DNA of 64,000 nt from Marisa cornuarietis (taxonomy: Eukaryota > Mollusca > Gastropoda > Architaenioglossa > Ampullariidae). Shown here piece by piece: positions 1-12,500 of this stretch (position 1 is its first letter; each line of letters starts with the position of its first letter). The position numbers were made by a program, and so were the translations under genes. Location: assembly GCA_004794655.1 (NCBI GenBank), contig SMMW01000521.1, forward strand, positions 1,022,001 to 1,086,000. The letters run 5' to 3'. The notes beneath the pieces are model-generated. The model worked only from the letters and a program-made list of their open reading frames with translations. It searched no databases and was not told where the DNA came from.

Positions 1-3000
1 ACGGGTGGGTGGGTGATAGGATGTAAATACGGTGAAGTATGGGAAGGAAGGGCATGCTTATTTGTTTGTTTTTTGCAATCAAGTATTCCCAGAATATCAA
101 ACATTCGTAACTCGCAACTGTCCCGTGTACGTGTGATTTCTAAAGTTAATCGTGCTGTTCGGCCGCAAGTTGAAGGGTTTTTCATATCCTACTGGGGCTC
201 AGTTCATGCAGGGTGGTGGTGGTACGGGTGGGAGATGTGAAGAGGAGGGGAAAAAACGAACATATAATGGTACTGTCATTTTTGTCTTTCGTACCTTCTG
301 GAAGAGAGAGAGAGAGAGATTGTGCGTGCGTGTCTGTAGACCAGTACTCGAGTTCCCAGTGATCAAGTCCAGGCATATCTACACCAGTGCGACGTCTGCA
401 AATTTATGGGGCCGTCAGCGGCAAGAGGTCCCCGACGCGAGCGATTATTAAATAACGGGTGACGACTTTCGGCATACCCGACAGTTCTCCCATTACACTC
501 TCACCATTATTACTTTTTCCCAGGCGGTAAGGAGTGATATTTCGAGGAATAGTTAGGTACCTGATAAATCACGATCTGTAGACACCAAAACAGAAAGAAC
601 GAAAGAAAAAGAGGAAGGTACGGACAAAGAAAAAGCATGAGTTTCTCCAAAGTCGGATCCTGTGATGGCAGTCTGCACAAAGACGCCCACTGTAAAGCAA
701 CAAGATCAACGAGATTGAATATGACAATACAACGAACCCCACTGGTTGGCGATTTAAGCACACTTAACACACCTACCCACCTTCAACACACAGACAAATC
801 GAAGTGGTCCTGTGCAGCAGCCCGCGGACTTCTACTACCAGACTCTCGCACTAGTTGGGGGATATGACACTCAGTCCTGTTACTCGAAACGTACTTTTCC
901 TGCATCGTCCGACACAGCCACGAAGCGTTCTTTGAAGAGCACCCTCTCGACCCGCTTCCACTTCGCCCGCGGCAACGATATAACACAAAACCTCTCAAAT
1001 CATACTTGCCTTCCTCCTCCCCTCACCCCTTCCACTTAGCTCTGGGACGAGACGACACTCATGTCGTCCTCATTTCAGCACTCTCTACCCCGTCCTGCTT
1101 GAAAACTCTGAAAACTTACAACACCTTGCCCAGTGACATTCTTTTACTACTTATATCTACACAGATGCCCAGCGTAGCAGAAATATATCACTATCTCCAT
1201 GCAGGTGCCCGGCGGTGCGGAAATAACCTACTATCTATGCGGAAAGGCCCAGTCGTCGTATTACAGAAATTACTTCGCACTGTACACCAGAAGGACCACG
1301 CGTTACAACATTGCGGCAATTCATGCAGGTAACCAGCGTTACAGAGACTGCCAGCGTCACACAGCTGCCAAGTGTCACACAGCTGTCTGTGCAGACACAC
1401 CATGGTGCAGGATTGCTTCCACACTGTCTGTCAACTCAGGGCCGTGGATGGCGACTGTGCCTTCATCATGGTATATCATCGGGCCTGGTACATCATGGTA
1501 CATCATCGCCGACACCACTACCAGCATCGCTGCAACGTGCTCCAAGGACATCCGACGCAGCTTCCGCATCCCCACGAGGGCCTCTCGTGCATGCCTGGCA
1601 TGACAGGCACGCGCAGCTCCTTCCTCTCTGGTCGTGGCGTCACAGGCAGCGATCGCATGTACGTAACATTGTTCACGCACCCACCAACGGAGAAGAACGA
1701 ATTACTGCTCCTGTCACACATCCGAACCTGGACCGGACATAGAACTTACACACTGCATATTAACACCATCTTCCTCATCTCTTTTATCTCCACACGTACA
1801 CCACGTACTTACAACCAGTAACGGCAGCAACAACAGCTGGTTTAGGAAAAAAGAACAGAACTGCCTGTCGCTAGGTCATGCCCCACCTTCAAACTCTTCG
1901 CCGGACCACCCGGCAAAGTCCCCCAGTGTGCTCGATCACCCAGGTCTGTCGTGTGACCAGAACAATCCAAACACCCTCGCTGTCGCAGCACTAGTCGTCC
2001 TCCTGCAAGGTAGGCTACGCTGCATCCACCCGTTCGGTGTGACACTTCCGGCAGCTCCCTTGCCTGCCCACCCCACCGCACGTTTCCAGATTCTACACTT
2101 CCGACACACCTGAAGTTCGCCGACGCGTTTGCCCAACAAACTCTTGCAATTCATCTTCAAAAGCACCTCTGAGCAGACTCACCAACCGCGTCTAGCCATG
2201 GTCATGTTTCAGCGATCGCTCTAGTACCTGTCTTTTCCTGTCGCAAGGTGTGCTGATGACACCGCCAGTGTTGGATCGAAGAATACGGAACTGCCAGACT
2301 AGGACACAACACAGCACAGCATCGGGGTGGAGTACCCATTTAACACTCGTGGTTAAGCCGGTCCTCTTATATACACCTTCGCTGTGCAGGAGAGAGCAGG
2401 CACGCTACTATCTTTTTCTACCCATACCTATCCAGAACACGTCCACCCGTCCAAAAATTTCGCGCTTATCTCTCTAGAGTGGCTATCGCACCCACACACT
2501 TCTCCCCGTCCTCAACTTTCTCTCGCCCCCCCCCCCCCGCCTCCCAAACATGCATGAACATGCGAACGCACCATTTGTCGAAGTCCACAAGCAAGCGCAA
2601 AGCCCGGGGGCGAGGAGGAGGAGGGGTTGCCATACTGACACGCATCGACCAGAACGGAAGCGGGAACCACAAGGCGTGGTGACGAGCACCCACATGCATC
2701 CACTGCGCCAACAGTTACCTCCCTTCCTCCTCCTTCACCCCGTCCTGGTTGTCGTTCAGACATGTTACAAACCTACACTACACCCCGCTAAACCCACCCT
2801 CTAACACCGGGCCTTTCCCATAAGCAACAAAAGGCAAGCAAGATAAAAAAAAAAAAAGGCGCTGGCTAGACAGACCGTGTTTTCCTAACCAACCAGGCAT
2901 TCACGATTTCTTTACATTACGTCTGCTCGCAATCAACCCACCCACCCCTTTCAAAGCTTTCCCTCCGGCGCCCAGTTCCATTAGACACACATGTATACAT

Positions 3001-3932
3001 ATGAATTTAATATACACACATTCATAAATCCGAACTAATGTGCCCCTGACATTGTATTCAGTGGCCCATATGAACGACGAGAATAAATGCGCAAAGAAAA
3101 TGAGTCCACGGTGTGTATTGGCTGGGCTTAAACGATTTGAGGGGTCGGCTGGGGTGAGGAATCGAACATTCAAGAAAATCGTACTCTCGAGACTGAAAGA
3201 CCAAAAAGACACTTTCAGCTGCACGACTGAAATGACGTCTGCTGCCCTTGGTCGCAAACCGCGGCTAAGGAGTTGAATGAGAAGATTGTATTCCCTTCTG
3301 TATCATGTTCACTTGGAAACCTCAAGATCGTAAACTGTGGAAAATGTGTATGGTGTCAAGTTCACACAATGACATCGGCATGCACGAGTGTACTTGTGTG
3401 GTGCGGGGTCTGGTGGTGGGGTGAAGAAGGAAATGTTTCTTTCCCAAACCACAAACGCGCAGGAACGAAAGAAAGAAGGAGAAAGTCTCGTCAGTATCGT
3501 GAGAACGCACCAAGCCACACGACAAATCACAAGACACCGTGGAACATGTCGATGCCGAGGAGACCTGGAGATTGAACCGACGGTCTGGTACCCACGTCAA
3601 AGCTTGCGCAACGACCAGCACGTTTCTACACACCCAGCCACCCGCCAAAAAACCCAGCCACCCACCTTCCCTCTCCCTAGCGTCTGACCACCGCGAACAT
3701 TCAATGAAAGCCGGTTGTTCCAGCCATGCCAAACAGAAAAAAATGCAAAGCGTGATTTCCGTCGCCACTGGTAACAAGACCAACTTCCCCTTGAAGCACT
3801 GGCTTGTCGGGGCTTGTCTCTCTCTCCTTTTTTTTTAAACCGCCACCACCACCACATGACGCCAACTGCCCACGAGTCCCCCCCCCCCATCGCGGTCCTT
3901 CTGCGACAAGATTCTGCAAGTGAACGATAAAG
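1..3932. other. non-coding region, no gene recognised
   Basis: No supported exon. It holds C-rich runs (about 2525-2540), short CA runs and, at about 1160-1280, three loosely similar 40-bp stretches around GCCCAGCGTAGCAGAAATAT. Open frames here lack splice context and look random. Confidence 0.5.
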
Positions 3933-4083
3933 AGTGCGAGAACAGCGTGAGCATGCGAGGAAAGTTAAGATATTCAAAACAGGTGCTGTGACACAGGAAG
4001 AAAGGAATCGGATACGCAAGATGCTGGAAGATGAAATGCAGCAGCAGCAGCAGAGGGAGACAGGCATTGGTGTCGGGTATTGA
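3933..4083 (+). CDS. candidate terminal coding exon, unknown coiled-coil-like tail
   Basis: An open stretch ending in TGA at 4081-4083 reads as charged helical sequence (REHARKVKIFKTGAVTQEER, then NRIRKMLEDEM), a five-Gln run and a RETGIGVGY tail. Its amphipathic charge pattern and lack of low-complexity apart from the Gln run make it look like a genuine C-terminus. The open frame begins after a TAA at 3928-3930, so an acceptor is needed close by. AG dinucleotides ending at 3932 or 3934 are available, but the pyrimidine tract is weak. The family is not recognised and no upstream exon was found. Confidence 0.4.
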
Positions 4084-4485
4084 ACTACAGTTATTTTTGA
4101 TTCCAGCATGTATAAACTTGTGAAGACTTAATTTAAAAAAAAATCAAGCGAGACGTGTGCGAGTATAACGGGAGACTCTAAGACAGACTCTCTTTATGGT
4201 TTCTTCCCGGTTATTATTCCGGCGGTACGAAAACGGAGAGGGGGCTTCCCACACCCAATCCCCCGATCTCACCTCTTACTTTATCCATTGACGGTTTGAA
4301 TCCCCCACCACTGCATGCATTGCTTTGATCCCGTTACACAGTTATATAAAAACATACTGCTTTCTACTACTACTACTACCACCACCAATAACACACACAC
4401 ACACAGATGCAAACAAAAAGTTTTATAACGTTATATTTAGACATCTGTTCGCAACAAAAGGAAAAAGGAAAAAACCCACCCGAAA

Positions 4486-4524
<39 letters not shown>
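4486..4524. repeat. (CT)n(CA)n microsatellite
   Basis: A CT run abuts a 24-bp CA run. Further short CA runs lie at about 4390-4405 and 4598-4616. Confidence 0.95.
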
Positions 4525-4749
4525 GTGCATGCACATGGACACGAAAGATACTGACCGGGAAAGAGGTGAAAAATTCTTGAACTCTCCCTATCTCACTGAC
4601 ACACACACACACACACAAAACGTGTGTCCATACAGATGGACACGAAAGATACCGACACAATGGAAAAAAGAAAAGATGAGAGAGTGGGAAGAGTGAGAAC
4701 TGACTGACCGACTGACCACGAGCGAGTCAGCCACGGGACAAGGAAACGC

Positions 4750-4813
4750 TGGCCACCGAAGATCTTATATTATACAAAACGTATAATTATATAGGGTCTT
4801 TGTGGCCACCGAA
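4750..4813. repeat. short palindromic insert between 11-bp direct repeats
   Basis: TGGCCACCGAA occurs at 4750-4760 and 4803-4813. The 42 bp between are an imperfect AT-rich palindrome centred on CAAAACG, with arms of the ATATTATAC/GTATAATTATAT type. It resembles a tiny insertion with target duplication. Confidence 0.5.
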
Positions 4814-7800
4814 TCAAGATGTAGGAATTACAATGGAACTGTAACTCTGTATAAAAAAAGAAAAAAATCCGAAACATAAAAAAAAAAATCGAGAAAAGTA
4901 AACGGGAGGAAAGGTACTTCGTTAAGGATGACGCTTCTAGCCAGATTATCTCCCCTACTATTCCCCAACCTTAGCGACTGAAAAAAATTTTGGACGAAAA
5001 GATTACTTTTACAACAATGCAATTATGACACCTGTATTCACATTTTAAACGAAAACATTAAGTCTTAAATAAAACAGCTTTCAGTATTTACCTGTTAGGT
5101 CAAAGTTCGCCGACGGACAATGAAGCCACCAGGAAGGCATTACCCATTTGTCCAGCTATCACAACATTATCTCAATTTGTCGGTGTGGCTTTTTTGTAAT
5201 TTCATTTTTTCTGTCCTCGTTATTTTTTCGCCCCATTTCACCTATCCTTCCTTCCCGAGGTATATGGTCGCGCCGCTATGATCTATCTACCCGACACAGC
5301 TAAGCCTGTTCACCTGTTCTCCCACCCACTCCCGGGGACGTAATCTGATCGTATCACGTGACCCAAAGCACTCGCACCCGGCCTACACGGATCGTCGTCT
5401 GCTCAGTCTCGCGAGAGCGCCGACTCCGTGCAGTGAGAGGTCATAGATCATCAGCACGTTCGGTGTGTCGGGGTCTGACACTAGGGGGAGCCCAACTGCT
5501 TGTCGAGTAGTGCAGGGAGCATTGCAACGACGACACAGCAGCAGCAACTCCAATGTCTCCATTGTACGTATCTAAGTGTTCAACTCTCACGGTTATTTTC
5601 CAGCCTCTGACGTTCTATATACCGTCTCTCGTGTGGAAGAGGAATTAAAAAAAAGCTTACAAAATAAGTCAGAAGTTTGATGTAGCGAAGTGTATAACAA
5701 TGAGAATACACACGAGAAGTCTAACATTACAGAAAGAAAACTAAAGACTAAAAGCGGCGAATACACACGAATGCACAGCACTTCGTTTCCACGAAAAAAA
5801 AAAAAATCGTTTCTCAGTCGTGCCCAAATCCCCAGCGAATCACCACGAAAGCTTGCGTTTGAGCACACGGTTGTTGCAAATTACCACAAGGCGACGGCAC
5901 TTCTCTTCTTGATACTGTCGACGAGGCTGCACAGCCTTAACCGAAAAACAGAAATAAAATCTTCTAATCGAAAAATTGTGTGGGGAAGGGGAGGTCATTC
6001 GAGTAAAAGCATCCACTCCGACTACGGATACGAAAAAAGCGGCGGATACAAAGTACTCGTAAGCTGATCGTCTACAACAAAGATCGAACGATGTGCCCGC
6101 CTTCTTTCCCTTTTAACCTCGAAACCTTTGGGAGAGTGTGCGTGTTGACAGAAGAGTGAGTCCCTTTCCTCTTCGACGAAATTAAATGACATTTTTTTAA
6201 ATCGACTTTAGGATTACCTTTCATACCAAATGTGTCATTCGCCTGCCTCCAACCGATTTCGTGACGTACTACAAAATCAAAGGATTATGTTGGAAGTTAC
6301 AGTCAAAAGTTTATGTGTGGGTGTTTGGGTATGTTTGAGGGAAATGACGTTCGACTGACAACTTGGAATGAAAATGTGGTCGTCGTTGACAGGGGCGGGG
6401 TAAGACAGATATGGACACTTTCACCTGGCCAGACAGGAAGCCGGCAGGTGGACAAAAGAATACTCGCCCTACGAATCCTCCCCGCCCACCCCGGATCTTT
6501 CAAGCAAACTTATCCACCCGCGACAAGCATAACCTATAACCCTAAAAATGAATTCCTACCTACCCGCCTAGGACTCAGTTTTAACAGGTCTTTTTCTCTA
6601 CAGTTCGTTTTGGCAGTCAATGCAAAATCAACACAACCACGCCAGTAACAGCATACACCAACAAGCATAAATAAGGGCATCAAAGAAAGAAGGTCGGTGA
6701 GTCAAGTTGAAGAAAATTGAAAGGTTGTTCTGACCTTGAGCGACAAACGAGGAGAGAGATGTGTGTACACTTTCTGCGCTCAATTTGTCTTCTTTGAGTC
6801 ATACCCCCTTGGGCATGAAGTAGGGCAGACTTTCCGACTAAAAATCTTCAAATAGGTTAAGCTCTTTACGTCTTTGTTCCTCCCGTCCCAAACTTCGCCA
6901 CCTCAGCCTCCATCCAATTTCCAACGAAAGCCCCCCTACACACACACACACACACTTCGCCCTTATATTTATCCGTCTTTTGTCAGGTCTTATCTACATG
7001 TACGGCAAGAATGCCTGTGTAAATACACACTTCGGCAGTAACTACCACCTTCCATTTCGACCGTTACTCGAACGAACAGATAGCTTCAGACGATCTTTCT
7101 CGACATCGCCAAGCGCATCGCTGACAATGGACCGCGGAGAACGAAGAATCGGGAATTCCTCCTGTTACAATGTAGATCCTCACTCTACCCTGCAGGCTAA
7201 AACTAAAGCAAAAATATCTGAATTCACGAGTGCCCCACATAACTCCTACCAGAGACAGAGAGAGAGAGAGAACAGATCGAAAAAGTCATAATCACATTTT
7301 CATTGAATTTAAATTCAAGTTGATTACTACTATAAGTAGCAGTTATCAACAATCTACAACCCTTTCTGAAAAAAAAAATTACATCAGATATACCAACTTC
7401 TGCCTCCACCACCAACACAATTTATTAAACAACAGGAAAAAAAGGAAAAAAACGAACCTGAATGACACTTTTTTCCCTCAGAATAATGGCGTCTACTCCT
7501 GTCAACTATCCACGGATTGGTCAAACGTGGTGCAAAGCCAACTGTCATGGCATGAAATAAAAGTTTTACAATTCCCTTCCCCCCTTCCGTGTCTGGCGGG
7601 ACGGACGAAGACCCAAATGAAAAAGCTGTTGCTTTGGCAAACACAGAACACAGGACGAAACAGCGACTGACTACACGAGACCGACAGGCGACTCCAGCGA
7701 CGTCATCGTAAGTCAAGGGAGGTCACTGTGTGCGACAACAGTCCGCGGCACCGCACGTGCTAGCAATGCATTTCCAGGGTCTCGAGCACATCCGTGTCAA

Positions 7801-8570
7801 CAACTTGACAACAGCTTCCTGATCGTTTGCACCAAGCGAAACCCTCCCCACATCCATACTCTTCTCATCTCTTCCCTCCACACCACCCCGCCATCATCTC
7901 TTAACTTCTACGAACCGGCGACATCAACGTTCACCACCAGCAGCGATACAATTTACCTGTGACTGTCACGAGAGGGTGGGTAGTTTGGGGATTGGGGAAT
8001 AGGGGAAAGAAGAGACAGAGCATAGCATAGCTGGGATGCAAGTACTTTCCTGAAAGGTGTCGCCTCTCGGTGAAGTGACGATCGATTCAGAAGATCAAGC
8101 CTGAGGGTGATTGCTGAGTCAGGCCTTCACCACAGGTCACACGAGCAGCTGTGGGTAACGAGATTGATTTCGTGACAGGACCAGCACACACACACACACA
8201 CACACAGCACATTGATCACTCAATTGGCCAACACACTCCCACATATCCCTCCACCCGTACCATTCTTCTTTCAACCGCACCCATCGAAGATCGTTCAGCC
8301 ATTCCACGATCGCGGGGCAATAAATAAAGAAAATAGATTAGGTCGGTGTACTATGGATACGAACACGTCCGCACACATATTTTGTCAGCGAGATCAAAGG
8401 GAGTACAATTAAGCTTCAGGAGCGAACATGCGACATAAAATCTTCTGACATGAAGGTCTCTCCATGAAAGGTAATATCGTGGACATTCTCATGAGACCTG
8501 GCAGACTACCATAATAAGAAAATGGAGATGTTAACCAGTTAATATTTCAAGCTGATAACCCCAGGAAGTC

Positions 8571-8576
8571 TCTCTT

Positions 8577-8609
<33 letters not shown>

Positions 8610-8610
8610 T
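8571..8610. repeat. (CT)n(CA)n microsatellite
   Basis: A compound run in non-coding DNA. Confidence 0.95.
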
Positions 8611-9384
8611 TTTCCTCAATGTCTGGATGCTTGCTGGTTACGCTTTACACGTCTTTCTGCAAGGGAAGTAAGTTGATAGGTAGGTGCATCGGCACCTAAA
8701 AGAGGACGCGGATTAGCTCCCCCTTCTCCAAACATTGTCTGCGACTCTGCGTCTGCAGCAGGACACGACACAGACTTTGGGGTTGGCATAAACACTGCGC
8801 TGCAGCACGACGGAGGCCGCAGAGGCAGCAACTGCTGCACCAACACCGGCGCGCGCCCGCTGTTTACTGTCCTTGGCGCGCGTGCTGCAGGCAAGTGTTC
8901 CCCGCCAGGGGGCGCTGCCATGCACTTCCGGTAGTTAAAAAAAAAACTGTGGGAGGAAGTCGACGCTAGCAGAGCAGTCCTCTATGCATGCGCTTCACTC
9001 TCACTCCTAAGCACGCGCGCGTTCACACGCGCACCCATGCCTGACACCGTAGAAAAGGGACGGCCACAATCTTCGCATCTACACTGACATACTGAATGTG
9101 CGTAAAATTTAGCTCCGTTTTATTTTCAAATTGTGGATCCGGTTTTTTTTTTAGAGCGACTCCATACGAGTAAGGATAGCCTAGATACCAGTAGAAATTC
9201 ACTATGTGTTTGAACAATGTTAACCTAAAGCTGAATCGTCCACTAATTTATTCTTAAAAATAGGAAACAGGCACACTGATTTTTTTTTTTAAAAAAGACC
9301 TTGCTAAATCGCTTTCTCTTAATGAGACGATCTTTCACCCTTAACCCGTGTGAGCTGTATCTTTCTACTGACATCATATGTGAG

Positions 9385-9584
9385 GCGAACTTTGCAAACT
9401 GGCAATGATAAGCCGAAAAAGAACTTGCTCCCGGGCAAGTCACTGAGTCAGATCATTAAACGGAAGCTGTGCGCGCAAAGTCCTAAAATATGCAGCGATG
9501 ATATAGACTTTCCTTTATTCAATACTTCAGGCACGCGCACGGAGACTCAGAATAGCAGCAGCGGCAGCCCTCGGAACAGCTGAG
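9385..9584 (+). CDS. candidate coding exon, unknown basic/Ser-rich protein
   Basis: An acceptor-like ATATGTGAG precedes an open stretch (RTLQTGNDKPKKNLLPGKSL, then SQIIKRKLC, SDDIDFPLFN, and a Ser-Gly-rich end). It runs to a TGA at 9581-9583, one base before a consensus donor (GAG then GTAAGC). Only this frame is open. The protein would be basic then Ser-rich. The stop so close to the donor means either a terminal coding exon with a 3' UTR intron, or a coincidence. Not recognised. Confidence 0.33.
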
Positions 9585-12500
9585 GTAAGCGTGTCGCTCT
9601 TCTTTTGCGTCATCGTGACTCCAGGATACGGAGGGCGGGGTTAAAATGAGCTCCCCCGGCAACCCGAAACAAAACTCTCGCCACCTCGATTAGCTAGGTC
9701 AAATTTTTTTTTCACAAGAAGACGGAAGAATATGAGATGTGACTGACTGAATGACTGACAGTGAAATATTAACAGGAAGAAAATACGAGGAAAAGTTGCA
9801 TCGCCATTCAATAAGCTCGGGAGCGACTGAATAATTCTACTGTCTCACCAAGTGCTTATCTCCTTAAGAAATGTTCTTTAACTTTTTTGTTCATTACGTC
9901 TGTGAAATGTTAATAACGTTTACCTGAAAACTGTTAGAAAGAATGTCATGAGTTTTCAATGCGGGATCCACATGGGTGACTATCAAGTGGGCAGAAGTGC
10001 AACAAAATTAAATGGGACAGGTATGAAAATAAACAGCCAGTTTGGAAGAGACCGTTCTCATGCGCACCAAATCTCTCAGTTGGCATGTGCAACAAATCTG
10101 TCGCATTCGGCGCGCGCACTTCTTTCATTTCAATGTGGAAACGAATTGTTCTAAAAGGCAGACGACAGTTCTACAGATCTTAAGGAAAGGTCGCCCCCTA
10201 ACCTTTCCAGGTCGTTGGGGGTGAGGTGTTAAATACACATCTACCAAAGAAATACTCCGAAAATAACTAAAAACCGCGGATAAAAGAGAAAAGGTAAATA
10301 TTTTGTAAAGAAAATAATTTTACATTGGAAATGATGGCTAAGAAAAATGAGCCAATCAAACGCACTGAAATATTTCTGTTGCTTTTGAGAATAATTTGAC
10401 CACAAGATGCATCGTGCTTACAAAAACCAATCAGAAGGCACTTAACAAAGTTTAGCAAGAACAAAGCTAGATAAAAGTGCACATTCTGCTAGGGTGAAGG
10501 TACGGCGGAAGAAATTTTGGAACAGCGGTATCGCGGGGAAACCCCCTAAGTACGTGGGTCCAATCACAGGGGTTCTCAAAAAAGGGAACAAGATGATGGC
10601 TTGTGTAAAATGTTAACGTGCGCAAGCAAACGGAGTAACATAACCCTAGTACGCTCGAATGAATCAATATCTGGACGTTTGGGACACAAAATGTCGCCAA
10701 ACTAACAAACGAAAGAACAAATCAGGCTGCCGCCATTACTAACACCGCCAACCATCACCACCTTTTTATAACAGCATCGCTTGTCTGGGTCTCATTTAGT
10801 TCGTCCACGCTCACGTTCTGAAACGTAAATTTACCTATCAGGTAAACGTCGATTCAGCGTCAGTTTCCACGATTGCGATTCGCGATTAGTAGACGAGTGC
10901 GTGTGTGCAGACACAGCACACGGCAGTCACACACACACACACACACGCGTGCCCACACACATATCCCCATCATATATCAACTGTGCTACGTAGAAGTGGC
11001 ATTACCGCGAACAGGAACCATCAGGCAAGCGAGCAAGCTATTGATCGAAGGAAGCAGAGAGAAAATAAAGGAGGAATAAGGGAAATGAAGTGGGAGGGAA
11101 GAGTGAGATATTGCGACCTACCTGGCAAGCGACGTTTCACAACCCTGACTGTACTTATCATCCGTCGGACGGGCGGGGTCGCAGTCTGTGTATACACACA
11201 CGCACACACACTGTGGTATATTACCTGCTTATTGGGAGCTGTCCGGGAGAGCTGCGCAGTACAATGAACCGAAATCACATGACGAGCACTCGCATGCTCC
11301 TTGGAAAGCCACCCACTACTGCGTACAGGCCGGAGAGACTGACTTAACTGATCGCGCTGCGCCGTAGTGTAAAAAAAAAAAAAAAAAAAATCCAACAGGC
11401 CCTCCCGACACACGGGGAACTGTTTTAAGTTTCATGTTTCATCTTCTCCCCTACACTCTCTCCTTTCACATCATCGAATCGGAGATCCGAACCTTTGCTG
11501 ACACGAGAGACAAACTCCATCGAGGTTTTTTCTTCAAAAAAGCCCATCAAAAACTTGGCCAAATGATGTCATTGCTATTAATAGTAGTCACGAGATTGGG
11601 CATAGCCTCGCTGGTAAGAATGTTGGGGTTTCCTTACATGACCTGTACAATGAAGAGGGAGAGCGGGGGTGGGGGTGGGGACAGCAACTGGAAGTGGTTG
11701 ATGGAGGGGGGTGGGCGTCAACTAAGAACGTGTTTGATGGGGGCGGGGGAGCGGTGGAGGAAGACAGCAGAGCCGTGACTGACACAGCCAGGGACGACAT
11801 GATGGGGGTTGGAGGGAGGCGACCTTGTGAAGACAGTGACTTCACTTCTTGCACATCACGAAGTCAAAGTCGGACAAAACAAACGCTTGGGGACTGGGGG
11901 GGGGATCAGGAGGGAGTAGGGAGGTAGTAAAACAGTAAAACGGGTCTAAATCCTTCTCTTGTCAAACTCTATGCAATCTTGTAAACTAACTACAATATTG
12001 AATTTAGAGTTAGTTAAAAAAAAAATTTGAAACAGTTCTAATCGTTGGAAACTGTGGCAGTGGCAGTAGCAGCAGCAAAGCCAGATTATATATATATATG
12101 TTCTTCATGAGTCTCGTGCCACTTAGGATACGCGAAGATGTATGAACTACAATCACTACTTGCCACCTTGTTTCTGAATAAGAATACCCTGTAACAGATT
12201 GTGAAAACCAATGAAGTTTAGGAAATTGGATTAGGGGAATTGAGTCTGAGTAACCCCGCATCCCCCTCCTAACTCCAGGCATTTTAAACGATGTTTAAAG
12301 TTGTCAGATATTACTCGAAGAAACCACGGAATTAATCATTTATTTACATGCCACGCTTTGCACAAGGGAAGCAACGCCTAAGATTTTAAGTCTTCACGCC
12401 AAGAGCGATAACCACAGTACTCGGAATTCTCTCCCTGCTGAACACGAATAGCCACATTCCTCGGGCAAGTACAGACAGGTTCGCAGTCCGTCGCGATATC

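Larger units (their letters stand above)
4084..9384. other. non-coding region with CpG-rich patches
   Basis: No supported exon. A CpG-rich patch at about 5380-5570 ends with ATGTCTCCATTGTACGTATC, which could be a short first exon (Met-Ser-Pro-Leu) before a donor, but nothing else supports this. Microsatellites lie at 6940, 8190 and 8571. A GC-rich stretch at 8740-8930 has no convincing frame. Confidence 0.4.

Noticed and set aside
3890..3990. An alternative frame reading CDKILQVNDKEC, reminiscent of a PDZ domain
   Set aside because: Only about twelve residues resemble it, it stops shortly after, and it overlaps a better open frame.
5540..5575. Short first exon ATGTCTCCATTG before a possible donor GTACGTAT
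   Set aside because: The CpG-rich context is suggestive, but four codons and a weak donor cannot support a call.
8440..8530. Minus-strand segment with a G-L-M-R string resembling the RPB8 GGLLMRL block
   Set aside because: The residues around it do not match (no LQGDANN follows), and no acceptor with the right phase is present.
12095..12125. Minus-strand R-L-M-K-N string resembling the RPB8 C-terminus
   Set aside because: The reading continues into low-complexity sequence and lacks the preceding HGFE block.
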